NCBI GenBank assembly: GCA_903927465.1
Contig: CAIYMY010000015.1
Span: 1-52,987, forward strand
Source: an uncultured Rhodospirillales bacterium
Lineage (GTDB): Bacteria; Pseudomonadota; Alphaproteobacteria; Acetobacterales; Acetobacteraceae
Reading direction: 5' to 3'
Length of the DNA: 52,987 nt
The translations under genes were made by a program, and so were the position numbers. Positions 43,510-52,724 of the stretch are shown here, one piece after another. The notes beneath the pieces are model-generated. The model did no database searches. It was not told the origin of the DNA and saw nothing but the letters and a program-made list of their open reading frames with translations. Numbering within the stretch: position 1 is the stretch's first letter; each line of letters opens with the position of its first letter.

Positions 43510-44213
43510 CGCAAGAAAAAGCGCTTGTCCTGTTCAGCGGCGGGCAGGATTCCGCAACCTGCCTCGCCTGGGCTTTGGATCGTTTCGCGCAGGTGGAAAC
43601 CATCGGGTTCGACTACGGCCAACGCCACAAGATCGAACTTGAAGTCCGCGACGCGTTTCGCGCTGCCTTGCTTGCAGCCCGCCCTGAATGGCAAGCGAAA
43701 CTTGGCTCAGATCATCTGATCCGCCTGGATGCCTTGGGCCAGATATCAGACACCGCACTCACCTCAGAAGCTACCATCGCCTTCAACGCCGATGGCCTTC
43801 CCAATACTTTCGTGCCAGGACGCAACATTATTTTTCTGAGTTTTGCCGCCGCCATCGCCTATCGTCGCGGCATCAAGCATATCGTTGGTGGCATGTGCGA
43901 GACGGATTACTCCGGCTACCCCGATTGCCGCGATGACACGATCAAGGCGCTGCAAGTGGCGCTGAACCTCGGCATGGATCGGCGCTTTGTATTGGAAACG
44001 CCCTTGATGTGGCTGGACAAGGCCGCAACTTGGCGGCTGGCGGAAAGCATGGGCGGAGCGCCCTTGGTTGCGGCGCTGCTGGAACACACGCATAGCTGCT
44101 ACCTGGGGGATCGGCAGCATCGCCACACTTGGGGCTATGGCTGCGGCACCTGCCCTGCCTGCGACTTGCGCGCCAAGGGCTGGGCGGCCTATGCAGCGCG
44201 GGAATCCACATGA
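43506..44213 (+). CDS. queC: 7-cyano-7-deazaguanine synthase QueC
   Basis: ATP-dependent ligase converting carboxydeazaguanine to preQ0. N-type ATP pyrophosphatase P-loop [13 protein letters not shown], then [28 protein letters not shown], and a zinc-binding C-terminus with [11 protein letters not shown]. It has 235 residues. ATG 43506 overlaps the queG stop (ATGA); the extra codons from 43476 would lie in queG. Confidence 0.95.
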   Translation: MTQEKALVLFSGGQDSATCLAWALDRFAQVETIGFDYGQRHKIELEVRDAFRAALLAARPEWQAKLGSDHLIRLDALGQISDTALTSEATIAFNADGLPNTFVPGRNIIFLSFAAAIAYRRGIKHIVGGMCETDYSGYPDCRDDTIKALQVALNLGMDRRFVLETPLMWLDKAATWRLAESMGGAPLVAALLEHTHSCYLGDRQHRHTWGYGCGTCPACDLRAKGWAAYAAREST

Positions 44214-44767
44214 ACCTTTCCCCCCGCCTTCAAGGCTTCGCCTTCCTGATCGGCTTCGCGCTTTGTATTCCAGCGGCGAATTGGATGATCGGGAATCTCG
44301 GCAGCTTCTGCGCCCCGAACGGCCCCTGCCTCATTCCTGTCGCGCCCGGCATCATGGCGCCATCGGGCGTGCTGATGATTGGCTTGGCGCTGGTGCTGAG
44401 GGATTTGGTGCAGCGCCGCCTTGGCCTGAATTGGGCCTTCGCCGCCATTGCGGCGGGCGTGATGCTTTCCGCGCTATTGGCGCCGCCTGCCTTGGTGCTG
44501 GCCTCGGCGGCCGCTTTCCTGCTGAGTGAATCCGCTGACTTGGCCGTCTACACGCCGCTGCAAAAGCGCGGTCTGGTATTGGCAGTGGCGGCAAGCGGCG
44601 CGGTCGGCCTTGTGGTGGATAGCGTGGTCTTCCTGTTTCTCGCCTTCGGCAGCCTGGATTTCCTGGCCGGGCAGATCATCGGCAAGGCCTGGATGGTATT
44701 GTTGGCCTTGCCCTTCATTCATTGGCTGCGCCGGCATGATGCGCGGCGCGGTATTCAGCCGGCCTGA
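44210..44767 (+). CDS. Queuosine-precursor transporter (Vut_1/YhhQ family)
   Basis: Integral membrane protein of 185 residues with about six hydrophobic segments. PF02592-like features are the [14 protein letters not shown] start, [20 protein letters not shown] and [15 protein letters not shown]. This family imports queuosine precursors such as preQ0/preQ1. ATG 44210 overlaps the queC stop by 4 nt, so it belongs to the queuosine operon. Its stop abuts the convergent Bug gene stop. Confidence 0.88.
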   Translation: MNLSPRLQGFAFLIGFALCIPAANWMIGNLGSFCAPNGPCLIPVAPGIMAPSGVLMIGLALVLRDLVQRRLGLNWAFAAIAAGVMLSALLAPPALVLASAAAFLLSESADLAVYTPLQKRGLVLAVAASGAVGLVVDSVVFLFLAFGSLDFLAGQIIGKAWMVLLALPFIHWLRRHDARRGIQPA

Positions 44768-44778
44768 TCAGTCAGGCC
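44761..44778. terminator. Palindrome containing both convergent stop codons
   Basis: A 7-bp stem (44761-44767 with 44772-44778) and 4-nt loop contains the TGA of the Vut_1 gene and the stop of the minus-strand receptor gene. Possible bidirectional terminator; there is no T-run. Confidence 0.4.
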
Positions 44779-45727
44779 GCACGTTGAATTCGCGCACCAC
44801 GGCGCTCCACTTCGCCACCTCCGCATCCAGGAAGCGCGCGAGCCCCGCAGGATCAGACAGCACCAGCCGCGCCTGCTGAGTCTGCGTCATTTGCATGCGA
44901 ATGCGTTCTTCGGAAAGCGTCTCACGCAGCGCGGTATTCATGCGCGCCACCAATTCGGCCGGCGTGCCGGCGGGCGCGAAAACGCCCCACCAGGCTTCCG
45001 CCTGCAAGCCCGGAAAGCCGCTTTCTTCCCCGGTCGGTAAATCACTCAACGCCGGCAGCCGCGCGGGGCCGAATTGTGCGATGGCACGGAAAGTGCCGGC
45101 CGCGATCTGCGCCGCCACCAGCGCGGCCGAGCCGATCATCATATCCACCGTGCCCGCCATGGTGTCATTCACCGCAAGCCCGCCGCTGCGATAGGGAATA
45201 TGCGTGAGCCGCGTGCCGCTGCGCGCCTGGAATTGGATCATGGCCAAATGCCCGATCGTGCCATTGCCGGTTGACCCGAAGGAAACCGCATCTGGCCGCG
45301 CCTTCGCCGCCGCCACAACATCGGCCAAGGACCGAAACGGTTTATCCGCGCGACACGCAATCACATAAGGCGCGCCACCAATCAGCATCACCGGGTCAAG
45401 ATCACGCGTCAGGTTGAAGGGCAGATTGGCGAGCAGCGCCGGCATGGTCGCGTGGCTGTCAAAAGTGAGCAACCAAGTCTGCCCATCAGGCCGCGCCTTG
45501 GCCACCGCATCCGTGCCGATGGACCCCGCCGCACCAGGGCGGTTTTCCACGATAATCGGCGCGCCAAGCCTTTGCATCAGCCCCGGCGAAACCAGCCGCG
45601 CGACCGCATCCGTGGACCCGCCTGGCCCGAAAGGCACAACAATGCGAATGGAATTGCCCTGGGCATGGGCCGGCAGAATGCTGGCTGCCGCCAGGCCACC
45701 CATTGCAGCACGACGCGTAAGCTTCAT
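44768..45727 (-). CDS. Bug-family TTT substrate receptor
   Basis: Periplasmic receptor of 319 residues. Signal peptide with RR (MKLTRRAAMGGLAAASILPA, cleavage AHA-QG). Bug motifs: VPFGPGGSTDAVARL, IVENRPGAAGSIGTDAV, ARPDGQTWLLT, SFGSTGNGTIGHLAM and FAPAGTPAELVARMN. The ligand is unknown. Last gene of a three-gene run with another Bug receptor and a decarboxylase-like protein. Confidence 0.88.
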   Translation of the reverse strand: MKLTRRAAMGGLAAASILPAHAQGNSIRIVVPFGPGGSTDAVARLVSPGLMQRLGAPIIVENRPGAAGSIGTDAVAKARPDGQTWLLTFDSHATMPALLANLPFNLTRDLDPVMLIGGAPYVIACRADKPFRSLADVVAAAKARPDAVSFGSTGNGTIGHLAMIQFQARSGTRLTHIPYRSGGLAVNDTMAGTVDMMIGSAALVAAQIAAGTFRAIAQFGPARLPALSDLPTGEESGFPGLQAEAWWGVFAPAGTPAELVARMNTALRETLSEERIRMQMTQTQQARLVLSDPAGLARFLDAEVAKWSAVVREFNVRPD

Positions 45728-45752
45728 GATCCTGTCTCCCTTCTGTTTTTGC

Positions 45753-46709
45753 TTATTCCATCAGGTCAAGAACGGAAGGATGAAACAATTCCTCCGGTTC
45801 CATCCGCCGCGCCGCCAGCCCATCCTCCACCGCATAGCGGATCATGGCGGCGATTTCATCTCGGTTGCGCTTGAAGCCATAGGGCCAGGGATTGCCGCCA
45901 AATAGCGCGCTTTGCGCTTCCGCCTCTGCCGCGATCCAGGGCAGCGAAACGCGCAGCACATTCACCAGCGACAATTCCGCGAGCGAAGCTGCCTTGGCTG
46001 CGCTGAAGGCGCGAAACAATTCCACCGGCAACCAGGGATGGCGTTCCGCCACATCCTTGCGCACGGCCAGGCAATGCATGATCGGGAAAAAGCCGGAAGC
46101 GCGGAACCAGCTTTCTTCTTCCCGCCGATACTCAGGGAAAAGCCGCGCAACCGGCGCGCTGCCATTACCGAGGCAGGCCGGTGGGCGGGGCGCGATCAGC
46201 GCGTCAATCCGCCCGGCTGCCAGCGCTTCTTCCAAGGGTTCGCCCATCGGCTTCACCTTGAAACCATCGGGCAAGGTAATCGCGACACGTTCACCACCGG
46301 TGCGCCAGGAAATGCCGCGCGTATCCACGCCGTAATGATCACGCAAAATCCCGCGCACCCAAAGTGCTGCGGTTTGCTGATATTCCGGCAGGCCAATCTC
46401 CCGCCCTGCCAAATCAGCGGCGCCATTGATGCCGCGATCGGTGCGGATATAGATCGCCGAATGCCGAAACGCGCGTGAAAGAAACACCGGCACGCCGATA
46501 TAAGGCGCGTCACCGCGCGCGCTGGTGACAATATGGCTGCCCATGGATAGTTCGGAGATATCAAAGGCGCGGTCGCGCAGCGCGCGACGGAAGATATCCT
46601 CGGGCTCTCCGGGTAGGAAGGTGATGTCAGCGCCAGGCACCTTGAAGCGCCCTTCCATCAGCGGGCGCGTGCGATCAGTGGCGGTGCAGGCCAGGGTCAG
46701 TGAAATCAT
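45753..46709 (-). CDS. 4,5-dihydroxyphthalate decarboxylase-like / substrate-binding-fold protein
   Basis: Protein of 318 residues without a signal peptide. The start (MISLTLACTATDRTRPLMEG), FDISELSMGSHIV, PVFLSRAFRHSAIYIRTD and WVRGILRDHYGVD match the Pht5-like family, which has a periplasmic-binding fold. Some members decarboxylate 4,5-dihydroxyphthalate; most are only annotated as binding proteins. It lies between two Bug receptors (26 nt and 7 nt gaps), suggesting uptake and use of an aromatic or other carboxylate. Confidence 0.75.
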   Translation of the reverse strand: MISLTLACTATDRTRPLMEGRFKVPGADITFLPGEPEDIFRRALRDRAFDISELSMGSHIVTSARGDAPYIGVPVFLSRAFRHSAIYIRTDRGINGAADLAGREIGLPEYQQTAALWVRGILRDHYGVDTRGISWRTGGERVAITLPDGFKVKPMGEPLEEALAAGRIDALIAPRPPACLGNGSAPVARLFPEYRREEESWFRASGFFPIMHCLAVRKDVAERHPWLPVELFRAFSAAKAASLAELSLVNVLRVSLPWIAAEAEAQSALFGGNPWPYGFKRNRDEIAAMIRYAVEDGLAARRMEPEELFHPSVLDLME

Positions 46710-46716
46710 GGCTGGA

Positions 46717-47679
46717 TCAATTCGCCTTCATGCCGGAAATGCGAATGCCTTCCGCCTGATGCGCAATATCCTGCCGTAGGAAATCGCCAAAGGCTGCGAC
46801 AGCCATCGGATTCACCTCAGCGCCCGCACGCAACTGCGCATCGCGCGTCGCTTGCAAGGACATAATTCGATTGATTTCCGCATTCAGCCTTTCAATGATG
46901 GGCGCCGGCGTTTGCGCTGGCGCCATCACGCCAAGCCAGATACTGGCTTCATAGCCGGGCAGGGTTTCGGCCACCGTCGGCGCATCCGGCAAAAGCGGGC
47001 TGCGCCGCGGCCCGGTGGTGGCCAACGCGCGGACGCGCCCACCGCGCGCCAGTTCCGCCATGGTCGGGATCGCATCGAACATCATCGGCACCTGGCCTGC
47101 GATCAGCGCCGTGCGCGCCTCATTAGAACCACGGAAAGGGATATGCGTGATTTCAATGCCGGCCATCGCGCGGAAGATCTCGCCGGCTACATGGTAAGGC
47201 GTGCCAGGACCGGAAGATGCGTAATCGAGCTTGCCCGGATTGGCCTTGCAATAGGCGATCAGCTCGGCCAACGAATTCACACCAAGCGATGGATGCACCA
47301 CCAAAACGTGATGCGCGACATTCACAAAGGCCACCGGCGCCAAATCGCGCAGCAGCACATAAGGCCGATTGGGCAGCAGCGTTTCATTGGCGGTATGGGT
47401 ATTGGACATCAGCAGCAGCGTGTGGCCGTCCGGCGCTACCTTCGCCACCTGATCCGCGCCGATGGTGCCGCCGGCGCCAGGACGATTTTCGATAATCACC
47501 GGCTGGCCCAGGGCCTGCTGCAAGGGTTCCGCCAAAAACCGCGCGGCGACATCGGCAGAACCGCCAATGCCAAAGGGCACAATCATTCGGATGGGCCGCG
47601 TTGGCCAAGCCTGCGCCGCCGCTGGCCGCCCGGCCAAAAGCGCCGCCCCAAACGCCAAACTTATTCTGCGCGAAATCAT
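46717..47679 (-). CDS. Bug-family TTT substrate receptor
   Basis: Periplasmic receptor of 320 residues. Signal peptide MISRRISLAFGAALLAGRPA with cleavage after AAA. Motifs: VPFGIGGSADVAARFL, VIIENRPGAGGTIGADQV, APDGHTLLLMSN, DYASSGPGTPYHVAGE and MAPAQTPAPIIERLNAE. First gene of the three-gene run. Confidence 0.88.
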   Translation of the reverse strand: MISRRISLAFGAALLAGRPAAAQAWPTRPIRMIVPFGIGGSADVAARFLAEPLQQALGQPVIIENRPGAGGTIGADQVAKVAPDGHTLLLMSNTHTANETLLPNRPYVLLRDLAPVAFVNVAHHVLVVHPSLGVNSLAELIAYCKANPGKLDYASSGPGTPYHVAGEIFRAMAGIEITHIPFRGSNEARTALIAGQVPMMFDAIPTMAELARGGRVRALATTGPRRSPLLPDAPTVAETLPGYEASIWLGVMAPAQTPAPIIERLNAEINRIMSLQATRDAQLRAGAEVNPMAVAAFGDFLRQDIAHQAEGIRISGMKAN

Positions 47680-47737
47680 GACAATCCCCCCGGAAAGACA
47701 GGGCTCATCTGGCCCAAGCCCGCCCGCGCCGCAAGGG

Positions 47738-48475
47738 TCAATCCGCGATCCACCCTGGGGATGGCAGGGCGCGATAGGCTTCCCTGAGGCTATCGGACCA
47801 GCGTTGGCTGACTTGCCGGAAGTAGCTGTCTTCTTCCGTGATCCGCCGGCTGAGCGAGACCTTCTGTTCGCCTTCGCGGTAGACCATCAAATCAATTGGC
47901 AGCCCGACGGAAAGATTGGAACGCAAGGTGCTGTCCATGCTGATCAGCACCAGCTTCACGCCATCGGCAAGTGATGTGTCATGCTTCACCACGCGGTCCA
48001 GAATGGGCTTGCCGTATTTGTGCTCACCAATTTGCAGAAATGGCGTATCGGCGGTGGCTTCAATGAAATTACCGGCGGCGTAAATCAGGAAAAGGCGCAT
48101 TGGTCCGCCGGCAATCTGCCCGCCCAGCAGGAAGGAAGCCTCAAACGCCACACCCTGCGCCTTCATGCCCGGGCCGTCATTTTCAAAAACATCGCGCACC
48201 GCTGCACCCACCAGTTGTGCGGCGCGGAACATGCTGGGCACATCGCGCAGCGTATGGGTTTCCTCGCCCAGCGGGAAACCCTCCTGCACGCGATTCCATA
48301 CCGCCTGAGTGATCGCCAGATTGCCGGCAGTCAGCAGCGCCAGCATGCGTTCACCAGGTTGTTCCACGACATGCATCTTGGAAAAACTGGAGATATGATC
48401 CAGCCCCGCATTGGTGCGCGTATCGGAAAGCAGAACAAGCCCATCCTTCAGGAACAGGCCTACGCAATAGGTCAT
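47738..48475 (-). CDS. Anbu proteasome-type peptidase
   Basis: Ntn-hydrolase of the ancestral beta-subunit (Anbu) family, 245 residues. The start MTYCVGLFLKDGLVLLSDTR leaves Thr2 as the likely N-terminal nucleophile after Met removal. SDTRTNAGLD, MLALLTAGNLAITQ and ILDRVVKHDTSLADGVKL fit the family. It lies 20 nt downstream of the alpha-E gene in the characteristic Anbu neighbourhood. The substrate is not known. Confidence 0.9.
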   Translation of the reverse strand: MTYCVGLFLKDGLVLLSDTRTNAGLDHISSFSKMHVVEQPGERMLALLTAGNLAITQAVWNRVQEGFPLGEETHTLRDVPSMFRAAQLVGAAVRDVFENDGPGMKAQGVAFEASFLLGGQIAGGPMRLFLIYAAGNFIEATADTPFLQIGEHKYGKPILDRVVKHDTSLADGVKLVLISMDSTLRSNLSVGLPIDLMVYREGEQKVSLSRRITEEDSYFRQVSQRWSDSLREAYRALPSPGWIAD

Positions 48476-48495
48476 GGCAAGCGCTCCGCGCCCTG

Positions 48496-49443
48496 TCAGT
48501 TGTTCAGGTAGAAATCGGCGATCTGGCCGCCGAGATCAATATTGCGCGCCATCATCTCATTCAGGAAGACCTCAAGCCCCTCCGTGAAGATATCCTCAAC
48601 CCGGCCAAAACGAAGCCTGGCATGGATTTCCCCGGCGCGCCGATGGCATTCCCCGCGCCGCCCGCCATGGGCGGTGGCGATTTCATCCAGCATGCCCTCA
48701 ATCCGTGCATGGCAGGCAATCATGGAACGCGGCAATTCCCCGCGCAGAATGAGCAATTCGGCAATCCGCCGCGGTTCGATCCGGCCGTGATAGACCCATT
48801 GATAGGCGCGCAAGGCGGTGAAGCTGCGCAAAATGGCCTGCCAATTCAGATAATCCTCGGCCGTGCCGGGGCCCATAATGCTCAGCGCTGCCGCATGGGC
48901 ATGCAGCACACGCGCGGTATTATCGGCGCGTTCCAGCATGGTGCCGAGCCGCACAAAGCGCCAGGCTTCGTCGCGCAGCATCGTGTCATCATAGGCGCCA
49001 TTGAACAGGATAGTCTGGCGCTTCACCCAATCCAGAAAGCCCGGCAGATCATCCGCATTCGGCATGGCATTTTCCATGCGCCGCATCTGCCCCCAAGTGT
49101 CATTCACGGATTCCCACATATCCACCGTGAGTGCCGTACGCACCTGGCGCGCATTCTGCCGCGAAGCCTCGATACAGGATTGGATGGAAGAATTATTGGC
49201 GCGATCCATCACCAGATGCTGGATGATCTGCGCGGCATCCGGTGCGGCGCCAAAACCCTGCAACAGGCCGATATCGCCGCTGGTCAGCAGCAACGGGCGC
49301 CAGCCTTGCCCCTGCCCCTGCGCTGGCCGCCCGCCGCCCATGCCGGCTTCGCGCAGCGCCACTTGCAAAGCGCGCGCTGTATTGCCGGCGCGTTCCATAT
49401 AGCGCCCGAGCCAATAGAGGCTATCCGCGGTCCGGCTCAGCAT
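48496..49443 (-). CDS. Alpha-E domain protein (DUF403)
   Basis: Mostly helical protein of 315 residues starting MLSRTADSLYWLGRYMERA, the hallmark of the alpha-E family, with FVRLGTMLERADNTARVL and LRAYQWVYHGRIEPRRIAE. It is a constant partner of circularly permuted ATP-grasp proteins; its activity is unproven. Its ATG overlaps the ATP-grasp stop by 7 nt. Confidence 0.9.
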   Translation of the reverse strand: MLSRTADSLYWLGRYMERAGNTARALQVALREAGMGGGRPAQGQGQGWRPLLLTSGDIGLLQGFGAAPDAAQIIQHLVMDRANNSSIQSCIEASRQNARQVRTALTVDMWESVNDTWGQMRRMENAMPNADDLPGFLDWVKRQTILFNGAYDDTMLRDEAWRFVRLGTMLERADNTARVLHAHAAALSIMGPGTAEDYLNWQAILRSFTALRAYQWVYHGRIEPRRIAELLILRGELPRSMIACHARIEGMLDEIATAHGGRRGECHRRAGEIHARLRFGRVEDIFTEGLEVFLNEMMARNIDLGGQIADFYLNN

Positions 49444-50870
49444 GGCGCATCCGAGGCCAGGACCCAGGTATCCTTGGTGCCGCCGCCTTGCGATGAATTC
49501 ACCACCAGCGAGCCTTCACGCAATGCAACACGCGTGAGACCACCTGGCACGATGCGCGTCTCGGCGCCCGATAGCACAAAGGGCCGCAAATCCACATGGC
49601 GCGGCGCGGGGCCGCTGCCGGTGAAAGTTGGCACGGTGGAAAGGGCCAGCGTTGGTTGCGCGATGTAATCCGCTGGATTGGCGCGGATGCGCGCGGCGAA
49701 GTCAGCGCGCTGTTCGGCAGTGCTATGCGGTCCGACAAGCATGCCATAGCCGCCCGAACCCTTGGTGAGTTTCACCACCAATTCATGCAAATGTTCCAGC
49801 ACATAGGCGCAATCATCTGGCCTTTCGCACAGATAAGTCGGCACATTGGCCAGGATAGGTTCTTCGCCCAGGTAGAACCGCACCATTTCCGGAACGTAAG
49901 GATAAACCGCCTTATCATCGGCAATGCCGCCGCCCGGCGCATTGGCAAGCGCTACATTGCCGGCGCGATAGGCTTCCATCAGCCCGCGTACGCCCAGCAT
50001 TGAATCGGCGCGAAACACCGCCGGGTCCAGGTAATCATCATCAATGCGGCGATAGATCACATCCACACGCTGCGGCCCTGCGGTGGTGCGCATATACACA
50101 ACACGATCTTCGACGAATAAATCCTGACCCTCCACCACTTCCACGCCCATTTCATCGGCCAGGAAGCAATGTTCGTAATATGCGCTATTGAAAGCGCCGG
50201 GGGTCAGCAACACCACGCGCGGCAAGCCACGGCAGGCGGGCGGCGCCACTGACATCAGTGTTTCCAGCAAATCGCTCGGGTAATGGCTGACGGGGGCAAT
50301 GCGATGCGCCGCGCAAAGCCCAGGGAATAACCGCAGCATGGCTTCGCGGCCTTCGAGCATATAGGAAACGCCGGAAGGCGTGCGGCAATTATCTTCCAGC
50401 ACATGGAATTGCGCCGCATCCGTGCGCACCACATCAATGCCGGCGATGTGCACGTAAATCCCGCCAGGTGGCGTGATGCCACGCATTTCCGGCCGATAGG
50501 CTTCATTCTGCAAAATCAGCGCTTCCGGAATGCGCCCGGCCTTCAGGATTTCCCCCGGCCCATAAACATCGGCCAGGAACATATTGAGCGCGCGCACCCG
50601 CTGCGTCAGGCCGCGCGACAGATGCTCCCATTCCTGCCAGGCCAGAATGCGCGGGATGATATCAAAGGGGATCAGCCGTTCCGGATCGCCGCCTTCGCCA
50701 TAAACGGCAAAGGTCACGCCGATGCGGCGAAACAAAAGCTCGGCTTCCTGGCGCTTGCGTTCCAATTGGGCGATGGGCGTCGCCGCCAGCCAGCGCGCAA
50801 TTTCGGCATAGGCCGCGCGCGCCGCTTGGGGTTCGCCCATTTCGTCAAAGGCCTTGATGGGTTCCGCCAT
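49437..50870 (-). CDS. Circularly permuted type-2 ATP-grasp protein (DUF404/DUF407)
   Basis: Protein of 477 residues. Features include FDIIPRILAWQEWEHLSRGL, ALNMFLADVYGPGEIL, FHVLEDNCRTPSGVSYMLE, DVIYRRIDDDYLDPAVF, VALANAPGGGIADDKAVYPY and VVKLTKGSGGYGMLVGP. It is probably a peptide-bond-forming ligase that acts with alpha-E and Anbu. The frame opens at 50921; ATG 50870 is preferred, with AGGAGG about 12 nt upstream. First gene of the Anbu operon. Confidence 0.9.
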   Translation of the reverse strand: MAEPIKAFDEMGEPQAARAAYAEIARWLAATPIAQLERKRQEAELLFRRIGVTFAVYGEGGDPERLIPFDIIPRILAWQEWEHLSRGLTQRVRALNMFLADVYGPGEILKAGRIPEALILQNEAYRPEMRGITPPGGIYVHIAGIDVVRTDAAQFHVLEDNCRTPSGVSYMLEGREAMLRLFPGLCAAHRIAPVSHYPSDLLETLMSVAPPACRGLPRVVLLTPGAFNSAYYEHCFLADEMGVEVVEGQDLFVEDRVVYMRTTAGPQRVDVIYRRIDDDYLDPAVFRADSMLGVRGLMEAYRAGNVALANAPGGGIADDKAVYPYVPEMVRFYLGEEPILANVPTYLCERPDDCAYVLEHLHELVVKLTKGSGGYGMLVGPHSTAEQRADFAARIRANPADYIAQPTLALSTVPTFTGSGPAPRHVDLRPFVLSGAETRIVPGGLTRVALREGSLVVNSSQGGGTKDTWVLASDAPC

Positions 50871-51008
50871 CGCTGGACCGACCTCCTGTTTCACAGAAGA
50901 TCGGGGTAAAAGCGCGCCCACACAAGCCGGTGATGCCCGAAAAACGAGCCGGACAGCGCATTATTGCCCGACCGGCGCCCGCCCCGCCCAATTCTTGGGC
51001 AGCCACCT

Positions 51009-52418
51009 TTACAGGCTGGGGTAGCGCTTGTGCCAATCCGTCACCCGCTGGAAGGCATCAGCCACCGCCAGCACCCGCGCCTCGGCAAAGGGGCGCGCGG
51101 CCAATTGCAGGCCAATCGGCAGGCCGCGATCATCAAAGCCACAGGGCACGCTGATGGTCGGCAGGCCCAAATAATTGAAGGGCCGCGTATTGGCCGAAAC
51201 CGCCATGAAGCGCGACCAATTCGCCGCATCGGCATCAATATCTGTCTCGGCCAATGTGGGCACGCGCGTCCGCAACGCCGGGGTCGCGACAATGTGATGC
51301 CTTGTCATGGCTTCGGCGCAGAATTGGCGCAGCAGCGGGCCGCGCCGCGACAGCGCTTCAATGTAGAGATGCGCCGGAATGGGATAGCCGCCGTAAAGCC
51401 GGGAAGACAGGTGGATGGAATAATCCGCGGCCCTTTCGCGCATCCATTCCGCATGGATCGCCGCCCCTTCGGCCCGGCTGATCATGGCGGTATAGGCGGC
51501 GATGGCGCGGAGTGACGGGCAGGAAAGGCGCGTGATTGTCGCACCACGTTCCCGCATGGCATCAAGCGCGGCATCAAAGGCTTTCACCACCACATCATCG
51601 GCGCCATCGAAGAAATATTCCTGCGGGACGGCCACGGAAATGCCGCGCAAATCGCCGGTCAGCGCAGCCTCATAATCCGGCACGGCTTCACGCGCGCTGG
51701 TGGCATCGCGCGGATCGTGGCCGGAAATAATCCGCATGAAGCGCGCCGCATCGCGCGCCGTTTGCACCAAAGGCCCGACATTATCAGCGGAAAACGAAAG
51801 CGGCATAACGCCCGCACGCGACACGCGCGTTTGCGTGCCCTTGATGCCGGTCACACCGCAAATCGTCGCCGGCAGACGGATGGAACCGCCTGTATCCGAC
51901 CCAAGCGCGCCATAGAAAAACCGTGCGGCAATACCGGCGCCGGAACCTGAGGATGACCCGCCCGTGCAATAGCCATGCTGCCAAGGATTATGGCAATGCC
52001 CGAAATGCGCGTTATGCCCGGTGGGGTTCTGGGCGAATTCCGCCATATTCAGCGTGCCCATATCAATGGCACCCGACGCATCAAGCTTTTCCAGCACGGT
52101 CGCGGTCACCTTGGGCACAAAATCGCGCCGGATCTTTGACCCGCAGGTGGAGACCTTCCCGGCGCGGTAATACATATCCTTATGCATCATCGGCACGCCA
52201 CCAAGCGGGCCAAGCGCCTTGCCCGCCTTGCGCGCTTTATCTACCGCGGCGGCCTGTTCCAAGGCGCTGTCGCGATCAAGCCGGATCACGGAATTCACCT
52301 TGCCGTCATGCGCGGCAATGCGCGCGAGGCAGTTTTCTACCAAAGCGGTTGCGGTCACATCTCCGCGCGCCACCGCATCTGCGGCTTCCGTCATGGAAAG
52401 TTCATGCAGCGCGCTCAT
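51009..52418 (-). CDS. Amidase signature family enzyme (GatA/AtzE-like)
   Basis: Amidase of 469 residues with a Ser-cisSer-Lys triad: Lys80 (GVPMMHKD), cis-Ser in GGSSSGSG at 153-160, and nucleophile Ser179 in GSDTGGSIRLPA. The C-terminus has LPTISVPCGFDDRGLPIGLQL. The substrate is undetermined. Its start overlaps the 68-residue upstream protein by 4 nt (ATGA), an arrangement like GatC-GatA or AtzG-AtzE. Confidence 0.88.
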   Translation of the reverse strand: MSALHELSMTEAADAVARGDVTATALVENCLARIAAHDGKVNSVIRLDRDSALEQAAAVDKARKAGKALGPLGGVPMMHKDMYYRAGKVSTCGSKIRRDFVPKVTATVLEKLDASGAIDMGTLNMAEFAQNPTGHNAHFGHCHNPWQHGYCTGGSSSGSGAGIAARFFYGALGSDTGGSIRLPATICGVTGIKGTQTRVSRAGVMPLSFSADNVGPLVQTARDAARFMRIISGHDPRDATSAREAVPDYEAALTGDLRGISVAVPQEYFFDGADDVVVKAFDAALDAMRERGATITRLSCPSLRAIAAYTAMISRAEGAAIHAEWMRERAADYSIHLSSRLYGGYPIPAHLYIEALSRRGPLLRQFCAEAMTRHHIVATPALRTRVPTLAETDIDADAANWSRFMAVSANTRPFNYLGLPTISVPCGFDDRGLPIGLQLAARPFAEARVLAVADAFQRVTDWHKRYPSL

Positions 52419-52621
52419 GCTTCCTTCTCCTGCTCGGCGCGGAGCGCGGCTTCAAAGCTGGAAGGTTCATCTTCAAAGGCCAGCGTGCCGCGCAAAGCCT
52501 CTAATTCCTTGAGCAAGCCGATGTGATCAGCCAGGCCAAGCCGCGCTGCCTCATTCGGGCATTCAACGCCACTCCATAACCGGATGGCTTCCATGCTGGG
52601 GGGGATGGGATCGGGTTTCAT
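52415..52621 (-). CDS. Small protein coupled to amidase (possible GatC/AtzG-like partner)
   Basis: Encodes 68 residues, mostly helical and acidic (EAIRLWSGVECPNEAARLGL, FEDEPSSFEAALRAEQ). No family is certain. Size, position directly before an amidase, the ATGA overlap and the helix-rich content resemble GatC/AtzG-type accessory subunits, so partnership with the amidase is inferred. It is divergent from the enolase-superfamily gene. Confidence 0.6.
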   Translation of the reverse strand: MKPDPIPPSMEAIRLWSGVECPNEAARLGLADHIGLLKELEALRGTLAFEDEPSSFEAALRAEQEKEA

Positions 52622-52724
52622 GCCAGTGCCTCCTGAGATGCATCATGCTGCGCTGAGCCTCAGGTCTTTGCAAATTCGGGGCCGGGTGGCAGGCTTCCCC
52701 CACAGAAAGCATGAGGAGCGCCGC

